NCBI GenBank assembly: GCA_011525875.1
Contig: WYBN01000006.1
Location: 1 to 46,246 of the forward strand
DNA length: 46,246 nt
From: Melioribacteraceae bacterium
Lineage (GTDB): Bacteria; Bacteroidota; Ignavibacteria; Ignavibacteriales; Melioribacteraceae
Direction: 5' to 3'
The notes under the pieces were generated by a model. That model was not told the origin of the DNA and did no database searches. It was given only the letters and a program-made list of their open reading frames with translations. The position numbers and the translations under genes were made by a program. Shown here piece after piece: positions 35,099-43,770 of this stretch (positions within the stretch are counted from its first letter, which is position 1; each line of letters opens with the position of its first letter).

Positions 35099-37235
35099 AG
35101 GATATGTTCTTTTTAAAAGTTTGGAACGATGTGGAATACGAGCACCAAATCGGCATCGTGATGTTAGCGAACCTGGTAGAAAAGAAGGCTTGGTTGTTGG
35201 ATTAAACGAAAAGGGTACAGTGCAAACTCTTGAATACAGAAAGGCAGAGGAAATGGTCAAGCTGTGGACAATCAGAGATGGCAAGCAAAATAGTTTCCCA
35301 ATACTGAAACTACAACGACCTCTTTGGAAAGTAGATCAAAATGATATTATCAGAAAATCCAGAGATGCTGAAGTTGAAAAGAAAAATCTTCTTTTCCAGT
35401 ACAATCACAAATTAAATATTACGAATGTAGAAGAAAATTGGTGGGAAAGATTACAAATCAAAGTAAAACAACTCCAGCCAATTATTCAAGGTGATATTAT
35501 AAACTTCTCTGCACTTTACGAGTTAACCAAACGTTTTCTATTGACTGAAAAAGTTGATTTGTTCCTAAGTAGTTTGTTGGATAAATTGAGAGAACTCCAG
35601 ACAGAAATCAAATATTCATTGCTTGAAACTATTCTAATCGGAAATAAATGGGATCGCAATAAAAATGAATATCGTGCTGAAGTACCTCTCGTACTTGATT
35701 TGAGCGATTGGGAGAAGTATCAGGCACGCATTGCGAGTCCTAAGATGGAATCATTTGTTAACCAATGTTTATTTAATATGATGGGAAAAGATGGCAATAA
35801 CAAATCAAAATATTCAAGTGCTTTATCGGGAATAAACGTTGAACTTGAAAATGATAAATTCCCAAGTCCAAAATTGCCCATTATTGGGGAAACGTTCTTA
35901 TTTGCTGTTAATAAAGATACGCCCTGTCAATCTCGATATGGAAAGACTAGCACAGATATTATCCCAATTGGAAGAAAAGAATCCATAGCAATTCAGGATT
36001 CCTTAAGATGGATAACAAACAAAGAAAGAGAACAAAAGACCTGGACTAGTGTTCCCAGCGGTAAAGTGGAAATCAGAAATAAAAAAAAGAGCCCAAAGAA
36101 TGATCTTTTGATTGCATATCTTGAGAATAAACCAGACATTAATGTTAACAAAGCCCATATGTTAGGAGGAGTTAGTAAGAATGATTTTAGTGAGAGTAAT
36201 TACGAAGCGACAGCAAAGATTGCAATTGATGCATTAAAAGGAAAAGATATTGTTAAAACAAATAACTTTATTAGAATCTTTACACTTCGCAAAGCAGATC
36301 CCGGACGCACTCATGTGTCTTTGCAGCGTGTTTATACGATTTCAGAATTAGTGCAAGCTGATGAAGCATGGCGTGAAGCCGCTAAAAACTGTCCGATTTT
36401 TTCTTTACCTTTTTTCCGTAAAGAGATAGAAAGAATAATGGCTAAACAACAGAGTAAGTCAGAATCAATTTCTCAATTTCTAAATAGCAATGAATCTAAT
36501 GCAATCTTCCTTTCACCCAGCTGCCCCTTCCCCGCCGACTTTGTCCGACTTACACAAAAACAATGGATAAGATTTGGCCAAGATACATCTTCTGTTGCGG
36601 GTGCTTCTTTGGGAGATATATATGATGTTTTTTTTGATTTGCAAAATAGACAAACCCATTTGACTGAAAGTTTGTTAGACCTTACAATTCAAAAAACACA
36701 ATCTCTACTTATTGGTATAGGTAATGCCGACCATAAAAATGAGATTTATAGTTTTTATTCTGAAGCAAGGTTTACCGTTTTAAAAACTATTTCTGCATTT
36801 TCTATTTATTTATATAAACTTGGAATTAAAAAGGAGAATTATATGAAAGATACATTTTTCTATATTGGAAGGTTCTTATCACTCATTGATACATTGCATT
36901 TTGAGTGGTGTACAAATGTACGGGATGGGAATATTCCACCACAACTCTTAGGGAACGCCCATTTACAGATAGCACTTGATAATCCGGTTTCGGCATTTGA
37001 TATTCTTTCCAGAAGAATCAATGTCTATCAAGCATGGACTAAAAAAGAAAAAGGTGAACAAGCAAAATTAGGTCGCTGGGCAGTTGGTGAACTTGGGAAA
37101 ATATCAGACTTACTAGCAGAAAAAACTTTACCAGCTTCTACAACAAGTGTAGAAAGAGCCCAAATACTTTTGGGTTATCTATCTAGACCTGAAAAGAAAC
37201 CTGAAACTGATCTTGCAAAAGAAATAAGCACGTAA
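35088..37235 (+). CDS. cas8c: Cas8c (Csd1-like), large Cascade subunit
   Basis: Cas8c recognises the PAM and helps to open target DNA. I start it at ATG 35088 (715 residues), preceded by AAGGAG at 35071-35076 and overlapping the end of cas5; the frame is open further upstream inside cas5, but that part reads as nonsense. The sequence is divergent from textbook Csd1. Recognisable parts are RIFTLRKADPGRTHVSLQR (mid-protein) and the helical C-terminus FYIGRFLSLIDTL ... LGNAHLQIALDNPVSAFDIL, which matches the Csd1 tail. A second translation start inside the gene yields Cas11c. The gene is called from position between cas5 and cas7 plus the C-terminal similarity. Confidence 0.82.
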   Translation: MLNEGYVLFKSLERCGIRAPNRHRDVSEPGRKEGLVVGLNEKGTVQTLEYRKAEEMVKLWTIRDGKQNSFPILKLQRPLWKVDQNDIIRKSRDAEVEKKNLLFQYNHKLNITNVEENWWERLQIKVKQLQPIIQGDIINFSALYELTKRFLLTEKVDLFLSSLLDKLRELQTEIKYSLLETILIGNKWDRNKNEYRAEVPLVLDLSDWEKYQARIASPKMESFVNQCLFNMMGKDGNNKSKYSSALSGINVELENDKFPSPKLPIIGETFLFAVNKDTPCQSRYGKTSTDIIPIGRKESIAIQDSLRWITNKEREQKTWTSVPSGKVEIRNKKKSPKNDLLIAYLENKPDINVNKAHMLGGVSKNDFSESNYEATAKIAIDALKGKDIVKTNNFIRIFTLRKADPGRTHVSLQRVYTISELVQADEAWREAAKNCPIFSLPFFRKEIERIMAKQQSKSESISQFLNSNESNAIFLSPSCPFPADFVRLTQKQWIRFGQDTSSVAGASLGDIYDVFFDLQNRQTHLTESLLDLTIQKTQSLLIGIGNADHKNEIYSFYSEARFTVLKTISAFSIYLYKLGIKKENYMKDTFFYIGRFLSLIDTLHFEWCTNVRDGNIPPQLLGNAHLQIALDNPVSAFDILSRRINVYQAWTKKEKGEQAKLGRWAVGELGKISDLLAEKTLPASTTSVERAQILLGYLSRPEKKPETDLAKEIST
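36843..37235 (+). CDS. cas11c: Cas11c small subunit, translated from an internal start in cas8c
   Basis: An in-frame ATG at 36843 is preceded by AAAAAGGAG with 6 nt spacing (AAGGAG at 36831-36836), as good as the site of cas5. Translation gives a 130-residue helical protein starting MKDTFFYIGRFLSLIDTL. Type I-C complexes are known to need a small subunit made from just such an internal start in cas8c, of similar size, and this locus has no separate cas11. The ribosome-binding site is directly visible; expression of the product is inferred. Confidence 0.75.
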   Translation: MKDTFFYIGRFLSLIDTLHFEWCTNVRDGNIPPQLLGNAHLQIALDNPVSAFDILSRRINVYQAWTKKEKGEQAKLGRWAVGELGKISDLLAEKTLPASTTSVERAQILLGYLSRPEKKPETDLAKEIST

Positions 37236-37274
37236 GTCTAAAATTTATCATTTAAAAATCTAAAGGAGATAATC

Positions 37275-38156
37275 ATGTCAGAAAGAACAAACAATGAAAT
37301 ATTTAACAGAGCCACAGGTTTGCTGGTTATCGAGGTCATAAATTCGAATCCAAATGGAGATCCGGACAAAGAAAGTGATCCACGCCAAAGAAATGATCAA
37401 CGAGGTGAAATATCACCGGTATCATTCAAACGAAAAGTTCGTGACCTAATTGGTGACAAAGAAGGTGAAGTTTGGAAAAGCATTTCGCAGAAACTTAAAT
37501 TTGTTAATGATGGATTTAATTATTCCATATTAGAAAGCAGAGGAAGGAATAGAAATGAAATAATAAAAATGCTAAAAGAGGATGAGGAAAAATTCAAAAA
37601 AGAATATTGGGATGCACGTATCTTTGGAAATACGTTCCTTGAAGAAGGTTCTTCAACAAGTATAAAAACAGGTGTGGTTCAGTTTGGTCTTGGTGTTTCT
37701 GTAGCACCAATACTAATAGAAAGACACACTACGACTAATAAATCGGGTGTAGAAGAAGGTAAAGATAGAGGGATGGCTCCATTGAGTTACCGAATTGTCC
37801 AGCACGGTATTTACTGTTTATCCTTCTTTGTAAATCCTTCTGTTGCTTATAAAACTGGCTGCACAAAACTGGATATCGAACTTCTAACAAAAATAATTCC
37901 CTATGCTTATAGTAATACAGCTTCCTACATCAGAAGCAACGTGCCTATTGTGCATGCATGGTATATAGAACACAATTCTCCTCTTGGTTCTTGTTCTGAT
38001 TTCGATCTCATCTCAGCATTAACTCCAACAAAATTAAATGAGCCTGAGAAGCCTTCAAAATCACGTGCAGATTACAAAATACCAACAGAAAAAGATGTGC
38101 CTGAAGAATTGAAGAAAAAGGTTCTTTCAATTAAGGACTTAATGAAAGAGATATAA
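37275..38156 (+). CDS. cas7c: Cas7c (Csd2), Cascade backbone subunit
   Basis: Cas7 subunits form the helical backbone that holds the crRNA spacer. The 293-residue protein has the Csd2/Csh2 signature near the N-terminus (VIEVINSNPNGDPDKESDPRQRND ... VSFKRKVRDLIG) and VVQFGLGVSVAPILIERHTTT downstream. AAAGGAG lies before the ATG. The stop overlaps the cas3 start by one base (TAATG), which indicates translational coupling. The protein is of normal length for the family. Confidence 0.92.
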   Translation: MSERTNNEIFNRATGLLVIEVINSNPNGDPDKESDPRQRNDQRGEISPVSFKRKVRDLIGDKEGEVWKSISQKLKFVNDGFNYSILESRGRNRNEIIKMLKEDEEKFKKEYWDARIFGNTFLEEGSSTSIKTGVVQFGLGVSVAPILIERHTTTNKSGVEEGKDRGMAPLSYRIVQHGIYCLSFFVNPSVAYKTGCTKLDIELLTKIIPYAYSNTASYIRSNVPIVHAWYIEHNSPLGSCSDFDLISALTPTKLNEPEKPSKSRADYKIPTEKDVPEELKKKVLSIKDLMKEI

Positions 38157-40351
38157 TGGCAGAGTGGCTTGCACATAGTAAAGGGAAAAATCCACCCGTA
38201 CCACCTCAAACTTACAAGAAACATATTTCTGAAGTATTAAAACGAACTGAAGAAAATGTTGAAAATCTTTCGCCTTTTTACAAAGGTGATTTGAACTTTT
38301 TTCGGGAAGCGGTACGGGCAGCTGCAATTTATCATGATTTGGGTAAACTTGATGATGATAACCAAATAATGCTTTCTAAAGGTGGTGGAAAAGGTTTGCC
38401 TATTAATCATGTGGATGCCGGAACAAAAAACTTACTCGATAATGATTTAGTAGAATCAGCTTTAATAGCTTATGCTCACCATATAGGATTGCAATCTATT
38501 GCTGAAGAACAAGCAAAAGCAGAATTATTCCTTCGCGATCCAAATTTAGAAGCTCGAACTGAACAGTGTTTGAATGAGTATCTCTCAAAACATATTAAAT
38601 CTGGTTGTGAGAACATCATAAAGAATACTGACAGAACTTCTGATTGGAATGGATTGACACGTCGTATTGCTCTTTCCTGTTTGGTAGATGCTGATCATGG
38701 AGATACCTCAAATAATTATGGACAGGAATTTTCAATCCCATATATAGAGCCCAAGTGGGAAGAAAGGCTAACCGCTCTTGATAAATATGTTAAAGAACTT
38801 GGAGAACAATTTGGTCCAAGTGAAAGGAATGAACTAAGGCAGAAAATATACAAAGCTTGTAAAGAAACCGATACTAATCCATCGTTCTATACTTGTGATA
38901 GTCCGGTTGGAACAGGGAAAACAACAGCAGTTATGGCTCACCTGCTAAGAACGGCAATTAGCAAAAAGCTGCGACATATTGTTGTTGTTTTACCATACAC
39001 AAATATCATTAAACAATCTGTTGATATTTATAGGAAAGCACTTGTTTTACCTGATGAGAAAGCCGATCAAGTTATTGCAGAACATCATCATCAGGCAGAT
39101 TTCGAGACAATACAAACAAGACAATTTTCAACGCTTTGGAAAGCTCCTATTATTGTTACAACGGCAGTTCAATTTTTTGAAACTATAGCAAGTAACCATC
39201 CATCTAAACTTCGTAAGCTACACGAATTGCCAGGTAGTGGTGTTTTTATTGACGAGACTCATGCTACAATACCAAATTATTTATGGCCTCAAACATGGAA
39301 ATGGTTAAAAGAATTTTCTACTAACTGGGGCTGCCATTTTGTTTTTGCCTCTGGTTCCTTGCCAAGATTTTGGGAATTAAAAGATATGATTGAACTAACT
39401 GAGAAATTACCTGAATTAATTCCAAATGAATTACGAAACGAAGCACTTAAACAAGAAACCCAACGTATAAGACCTTTACTACACAATTCAATTCTTGATG
39501 AAAAAGGATTGATTGATTTGATTCTAAGTAAACAAGGTCCCAGATTAGTTATAATGAACACCGTTCAATCGGCGGCGGTTCTTGCTCAATCAATGCGCAA
39601 ATCTGGAAATGATGTTTTACATCTTTCAACTGCACTAGCGCCCGTTAATAGAGAATTAATTTTGGAATTAGTTAAAGAACGCCTTAAATATGGTTTACAA
39701 GATTGGACATTGGTATCAACAAGTTGTGTTGAAGCAGGAGTAGATTTTTCTTTTTGCTCAGCTTTTCGTGAGCGTTCGGGGGCAGCAAATTTAATTCAAA
39801 CTGGTGGCAGGGTTAGAAGAAACAATGAGAATTTTATTGGGACACTATTAGATTTCAAAATTCAATCTCCACTTTATAATTGCCATCCTGCTTTTACTTT
39901 GGCTAGTCAGATTCTTGAAAAATTATTTGAAGAAAATCGAATAGAAACCGATTCACCTTCTGATTTAATAACGGAAGCATTACGTAGAGAATTAATGTCA
40001 GACACCAATGAAAAACATCAGCGTTTGATGAAAATGGAGGATGAAATGGACTATCCCGAGGTTGCTAACCTTTATAAAGTAATTGCTTCAGATACAAGAT
40101 TAGTAATTGTTGATAAGGAATTAATTAAAAAACTTGAAAAACATGAAATAGTTAGTTCAAAAGAGATTAATAGAAAGAGCGTACAGTTATGGTTAAACAA
40201 AATTAACAAACTGGAAATTGGTTTTGTTAAGGGATATGAAAATTCAGGTTTATATGAATGGTCTTACGACTACGACCCAGCTTTTCTTGGTTATATGAAA
40301 GGCGTACTTCCTTTATTAGAGACTGATAGAGACGGGTATCAGATCCTTTAA
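38156..40351 (+). CDS. cas3: Cas3, HD nuclease-helicase of type I-C
   Basis: Cas3 is recruited to the R-loop and degrades the target. The 731-residue protein has the HD nuclease first: His23, HD pair at 60-61 (YHDLGK), His85, HH at 108-109 and LVDADHGDT (177-184). The SF2 helicase follows: Walker A SPVGTGKTT (249-257), FIDETH box (364-369), ASGSLPRFW (motif III), then the C-terminal lobe with NTVQSAAVLAQSM, STSCVEAGVDF and QTGGRVRRN (motif VI). All motifs look intact. It overlaps cas7 by 1 bp. In the usual I-C order cas3 comes first; here it follows cas7. Its frame continues open for 35 codons past the TAA. Confidence 0.94.
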   Translation: MAEWLAHSKGKNPPVPPQTYKKHISEVLKRTEENVENLSPFYKGDLNFFREAVRAAAIYHDLGKLDDDNQIMLSKGGGKGLPINHVDAGTKNLLDNDLVESALIAYAHHIGLQSIAEEQAKAELFLRDPNLEARTEQCLNEYLSKHIKSGCENIIKNTDRTSDWNGLTRRIALSCLVDADHGDTSNNYGQEFSIPYIEPKWEERLTALDKYVKELGEQFGPSERNELRQKIYKACKETDTNPSFYTCDSPVGTGKTTAVMAHLLRTAISKKLRHIVVVLPYTNIIKQSVDIYRKALVLPDEKADQVIAEHHHQADFETIQTRQFSTLWKAPIIVTTAVQFFETIASNHPSKLRKLHELPGSGVFIDETHATIPNYLWPQTWKWLKEFSTNWGCHFVFASGSLPRFWELKDMIELTEKLPELIPNELRNEALKQETQRIRPLLHNSILDEKGLIDLILSKQGPRLVIMNTVQSAAVLAQSMRKSGNDVLHLSTALAPVNRELILELVKERLKYGLQDWTLVSTSCVEAGVDFSFCSAFRERSGAANLIQTGGRVRRNNENFIGTLLDFKIQSPLYNCHPAFTLASQILEKLFEENRIETDSPSDLITEALRRELMSDTNEKHQRLMKMEDEMDYPEVANLYKVIASDTRLVIVDKELIKKLEKHEIVSSKEINRKSVQLWLNKINKLEIGFVKGYENSGLYEWSYDYDPAFLGYMKGVLPLLETDRDGYQIL

Positions 40352-40459
40352 ACACGCAGAAGCGTAAATAGAGTTTCTACAAGCTATTTTTCCGATTACG
40401 AAATTCTGCTCGATGGAAAAACATTTACGGAAACGTTTAAGATTGTTAACATTGAATGA
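40352..40459 (+). pseudogene. Open frame in phase with cas3 beyond its stop
   Basis: After the cas3 TAA the same frame stays open for 35 codons to TGA at 40457-40459, with protein-like text such as SYFSDYEILLDGKTFTETF. It has no start codon of its own. The Cas3 upstream ends naturally (FLGYMKGVLPLLETDRDG), so this is more likely debris of another gene left at the rearrangement point than a lost Cas3 tail. A chance open frame cannot be excluded. Confidence 0.25.
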
Positions 40460-40480
40460 TACTTAAACAGAAGGTTAAGA

Positions 40481-40509
40481 TCAGTTGTCCGAAAAAATCG
40501 GACAACTGA
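40481..40509. repeat. 12-bp-stem hairpin between cas3 and rhuM
   Basis: TCAGTTGTCCGA and its exact reverse complement TCGGACAACTGA flank a 5-nt A loop. No T tract follows, so it is a weak terminator candidate. It lies 44 bp before the rhuM ATG and could be an operator for the DNA-binding-type RhuM protein or the boundary of the inserted segment. Confidence 0.8.
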
Positions 40510-40553
40510 ATTCTATATTTATAAATTAATTTATAACTAACTAATACCAAAAT

Positions 40554-41597
40554 ATGAGCGAACAACAAAATTCCATGATAATCCTCTACACAACAGAGGA
40601 TCAGAAAAGCCGTATAGAGGTGAGGCTTGAAGGCGAAACCGTCTGGCTTACTCAGGCGCAAATGGTTGAACTGTTTCAGACTACAAAACAGAATATCAGC
40701 CTCCATCTTCAAAATATTTTTGAAGAAGGAGAATTAAGCCAAAAGGCAACAGTCAAGGAATACTTGACAGTTCAAAAAGAGGGGAAACGACTAGTAAAAC
40801 GCAATATTGAATATTACAACCTTGATGCAATAATTGCGGTCGGGTATCGGGTAAAATCCCACCGCGGCACGCAATTCCGTATCTGGGCAACTGAGCGCCT
40901 GAGAGAATATCTCGTAAAAGGATTTGTCCTTGATGACGAACGAATGAAACAAAGAGGCGGCGGAACTTACTTTCAAGAGCTGCTTGCAAGAATACGTGAT
41001 ATACGCTCCTCTGAAAAAGTTTTCTGGAAAAAAGTTCTTGATATTTACTCAACAAGCATTGATTATGATCCAAGCACCGAAATCTCGCAAAAGTTTTTTG
41101 CAACTGTACAGAATAAAATTCATTGGGCTGCACACGGTCATACAGCAGCAGAAGTAATTGCCAAACGTGCAAATGCTTCACTTCCAATGTTGGGTTTAAC
41201 AAGCTGGACAGGGAAAACACCAAAGAAACCTGATGTTGTAATTGCAAAAAATTATCTGAATGAAAAAGAACTTGACACTCTAAATCGTATTGTTACTGCA
41301 TACCTCGAGCTCGCTGAACTTCAGGCTATAAACCGGAAACCAATGTATATGAATGACTGGATATTAAAGCTGGATGATTTCTTAAAGCTTAGTGAACATA
41401 ATATTCTTACACACGCAGGAACAATAAGCCACGAAATTGCTGCTGCCAAAGCAGAGTCAGAATATGATAAATTTCATAAAATACAACTCGAACAACCCGA
41501 TGAAATCGAAAAGCACTTTGAAGAAGCCGTTAAAAAACTAAAAGTGAGAAATACGCAAAGCGGAGCTAAAAAGAAGGAAAAACGTAAAAAGAAATAA
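40554..41597 (+). CDS. RhuM-family protein inserted in the cas operon
   Basis: The 347-residue protein matches the virulence RhuM family (first named in Salmonella pathogenicity island 3) along its length. It opens with IILYTTEDQKSRIEVRLEGETVWLTQAQMVELF, then a helix-turn-helix-like FQTTKQNISLHLQNIF (40-55). Further blocks are YYNLDAIIAVGYRVKSHRGTQFRIWATERLREY, SIDYDPSTEISQKFFATVQNKIHWAAHGHTAAEVI and MYMNDWILKLDDFLKL. The C-terminal tail is strongly basic (KKKEKRKKK). The biochemical function is unknown; the N-terminus suggests DNA binding. No ribosome-binding site is visible before the ATG. The stop lies 8 bp before cas4, so rhuM is probably co-transcribed with cas4-cas1-cas2. It is not a standard cas gene. 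Confidence 0.9.
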   Translation: MSEQQNSMIILYTTEDQKSRIEVRLEGETVWLTQAQMVELFQTTKQNISLHLQNIFEEGELSQKATVKEYLTVQKEGKRLVKRNIEYYNLDAIIAVGYRVKSHRGTQFRIWATERLREYLVKGFVLDDERMKQRGGGTYFQELLARIRDIRSSEKVFWKKVLDIYSTSIDYDPSTEISQKFFATVQNKIHWAAHGHTAAEVIAKRANASLPMLGLTSWTGKTPKKPDVVIAKNYLNEKELDTLNRIVTAYLELAELQAINRKPMYMNDWILKLDDFLKLSEHNILTHAGTISHEIAAAKAESEYDKFHKIQLEQPDEIEKHFEEAVKKLKVRNTQSGAKKKEKRKKK

Positions 41598-41605
41598 AAA
41601 ACCCT

Positions 41606-42229
41606 ATGTTCACCGAAGATGATTTCATAATGATAAGTGCCTTGCAGCATTACGTTTATTGTCCGCGGCAATGCGGATTAATACACGTGGATGATGTTTG
41701 GCAGGAAAACCTTTTTACAACACGCGGAAATATTCTCCACGAAAAAGTTGATACCGACACTTACGAAACGCGCGGCGCAGTAAAAACTGTAAGAGGTTTA
41801 CGCATACATTCATTTTATTACGGCATCGTGGGTCGCTGCGATGTTGTAGAATTCCGGGAAAACCAAAACGGTAAAATTGTATTGCCGGTTGAATATAAAT
41901 CCGGTGAACCGAAGGAAGATATCAGCGATAAAGTGCAGCTATGCGCCCAGGTTCTTTGCATGGAAGAAATGCTCAATACAAAAATTACGCAAGGAGCATT
42001 CTTTTATGGTAAGATTCGAAGAAGAAATATCGTCGAGATTGACATCAGCCTTCGGTCAAAAACAGAAAATATTATTAATTCTGTAAGAGAAATTGTATCG
42101 AGTCAAAAGATTCCTTCGGCTGAATATAAAGCTAAATGCAGAAATTGTTCTTTGTATTCAGTCTGTCAACCGAAAGCAATGAATAAAAGAAAAATCAAAA
42201 ACTACATTGAAGAGCTCTATTTACCATGA
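41606..42229 (+). CDS. cas4: Cas4, iron-sulfur exonuclease of spacer acquisition
   Basis: Cas4 trims prespacers and helps to select PAM-adjacent ends with Cas1-Cas2. The 207-residue protein has the iron-sulfur cysteines YCPRQC (Cys19, Cys23) and CRNCSLYSVC (Cys178, 181, 187), and the RecB-type nuclease residues GRCDVVEF and LPVEYKSG. Its TGA overlaps the cas1 ATG by 4 bp (ATGA). Length is normal for I-C Cas4. It follows rhuM by 8 bp. Confidence 0.93.
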   Translation: MFTEDDFIMISALQHYVYCPRQCGLIHVDDVWQENLFTTRGNILHEKVDTDTYETRGAVKTVRGLRIHSFYYGIVGRCDVVEFRENQNGKIVLPVEYKSGEPKEDISDKVQLCAQVLCMEEMLNTKITQGAFFYGKIRRRNIVEIDISLRSKTENIINSVREIVSSQKIPSAEYKAKCRNCSLYSVCQPKAMNKRKIKNYIEELYLP

Positions 42230-43254
42230 AGAAACATTTGAATACACTTTACATCACATCAGAAGACGCTTTTGTGCGTAAAGAAAGAGAAACTTTTGTT
42301 GTTGAAATCAATAATGAAAAAGTATTTCAAGCGCCTACCCATTCAATTGAAAATATAGTTTGTTTCGGTTTCAAGACAATATCTCCGGCTTTAATGGCTT
42401 ACTGCGCAGAAAACAACGTTGGTATAAGTTATCTTTCTATGAATGGGAAATTCCTCGCACGTGTTTACGGAGCTCAGAAGGGGAATGTACTTCTACGAAA
42501 AGCTCAGTACGCAATATCCGATGATGAATTTCTTTCTCTTAAAATCGCACGGCCAATTATAGCAGCTAAGGTTTCTAATTACAGGTATTTACTGTTGCGG
42601 CATCAAAGAAATCATCCAGATATATCCCCGGATGAAATTAACGCAGCTGCATCTTCAATGGGTAACCGGCTAAAACGAATTGAACAAGCTCAGTCTTTGG
42701 CTGAATTGAGGGGCTTCGAAGGAGAATGTGCAAATTTATACTTCGGCGTATTGTCACTTTTAATCACTGCACCTGGGGGCGATTTTACATTTCGCCAAAG
42801 ATCTAAAAGACCGCCGCTTGATCCTGCAAATGCACTGTTGTCTTTCGCCTATGCGGTTTTGGTTAACGATGTTCGCTCGGCTCTCGAAACAGTTGGTTTA
42901 GATCCGCAGGTTGGATTCTTGCATCAGCTTAGAGCCGGTCGACCCAGTCTTGCTCTTGATATAATGGAGGAGTTCAGAGCTTATATGGGAGATAGAATTA
43001 TGTTGAATCTAATCAATCTAAGACAAGTCACTATCAATGATTTTGAAGTAAGAGAATCGGGCGAGGTACGAATGTCTGACAATGCGAGAAAAGCTCTTCT
43101 GACAGCCTATCAGAAAAGGAAACAAGAGGAAATTACTCATCCATTTCTCGGCGAGAAAATGACAATCGGTTTACTGCCGCATATTCAAGCCCAGTTGCTT
43201 GCGCGTTTTGTAAGAGGAGATATCGAAAGCTATCCCCCGTTTTATTTGAAATAG
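42226..43254 (+). CDS. cas1: Cas1, spacer integrase
   Basis: Cas1 integrates new spacers at the leader end. The 342-residue protein is of I-C type: LNTLYITSEDAFV and the N-terminal beta domain, then the catalytic Glu165 in LRGFEGECANLYF, His233 in GFLHQLRAGRPSLALD and Asp245 in the same block. All three metal ligands are present. It overlaps cas4 by 4 bp and precedes cas2 by 51 bp. Confidence 0.96.
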   Translation: MKKHLNTLYITSEDAFVRKERETFVVEINNEKVFQAPTHSIENIVCFGFKTISPALMAYCAENNVGISYLSMNGKFLARVYGAQKGNVLLRKAQYAISDDEFLSLKIARPIIAAKVSNYRYLLLRHQRNHPDISPDEINAAASSMGNRLKRIEQAQSLAELRGFEGECANLYFGVLSLLITAPGGDFTFRQRSKRPPLDPANALLSFAYAVLVNDVRSALETVGLDPQVGFLHQLRAGRPSLALDIMEEFRAYMGDRIMLNLINLRQVTINDFEVRESGEVRMSDNARKALLTAYQKRKQEEITHPFLGEKMTIGLLPHIQAQLLARFVRGDIESYPPFYLK

Positions 43255-43305
43255 TTCTACTCAGTTAAAAATGTTTTTTATATCATTAATCATCAGAGAA
43301 ATATT

Positions 43306-43596
43306 ATGATGATCGTAATAAGTTACGATGTTTCTACAAAAACATCGGGAGGCAGAAAAAGACTAAAAAAAGTTGCCGAAACCTGCCTTAACTATGGAAT
43401 CCGTGCACAGAACTCAGTATTTGAGTGCGTCGTTGATCCGGCTCAATGGGAGATGCTGAAAAATGAATTACTATCAATATATGATTCTAACGAAGACAGT
43501 CTTCGCTTTTATTACCTTGGCGCAAACTGGCAGAGAAGATTGGAAAGATTTGGAAAAGATAAAAATTTCGGGTTCGATGATACATTTATTTTATAA
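43306..43596 (+). CDS. cas2: Cas2, structural partner of Cas1
   Basis: The 96-residue protein begins MMIVISYDVST with the conserved Asp8, followed by RKRLKKVAETCLNYGIRAQNSVFEC, typical for Cas2 of type I-C loci. The start could be either of the two adjacent ATGs. It is the last cas gene, 174 bp before the first repeat. Confidence 0.95.
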   Translation: MMIVISYDVSTKTSGGRKRLKKVAETCLNYGIRAQNSVFECVVDPAQWEMLKNELLSIYDSNEDSLRFYYLGANWQRRLERFGKDKNFGFDDTFIL

Positions 43597-43770
43597 AAAT
43601 TTTTTTTAACGCTAACCGAAGCGTACATCAAAATACCAGTAGATTAGCGGCTAAAAAAGACGCGTTAAAGTAAATATTTTTATGAAAGTGAAAAATGAAA
43701 TTTTATATTTTGCCTATTAGCGATTTTAGTAAGATAAGTTTGCTGATTTTAATATCTTAGAATATGTGCT
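43597..43770 (+). promoter_or_regulatory. CRISPR leader
   Basis: This AT-rich 174-bp stretch between cas2 and the first repeat has no gene. Its position next to the adaptation genes, and the repeat orientation (ATTGAAAC end pointing away from it), mark it as the leader, which should contain the array promoter and the Cas1-Cas2 docking site. I cannot pinpoint the promoter. Confidence 0.75.

Noticed and set aside
40352..40553. Insertion sequence between cas3 and rhuM
   Set aside because: No transposase, terminal inverted repeats or target duplication was seen; only a single hairpin and short open-frame debris.
40753..41247. 164-codon frame antisense to rhuM
   Set aside because: It is a shadow of the RhuM coding frame with no recognisable family and no start signal.
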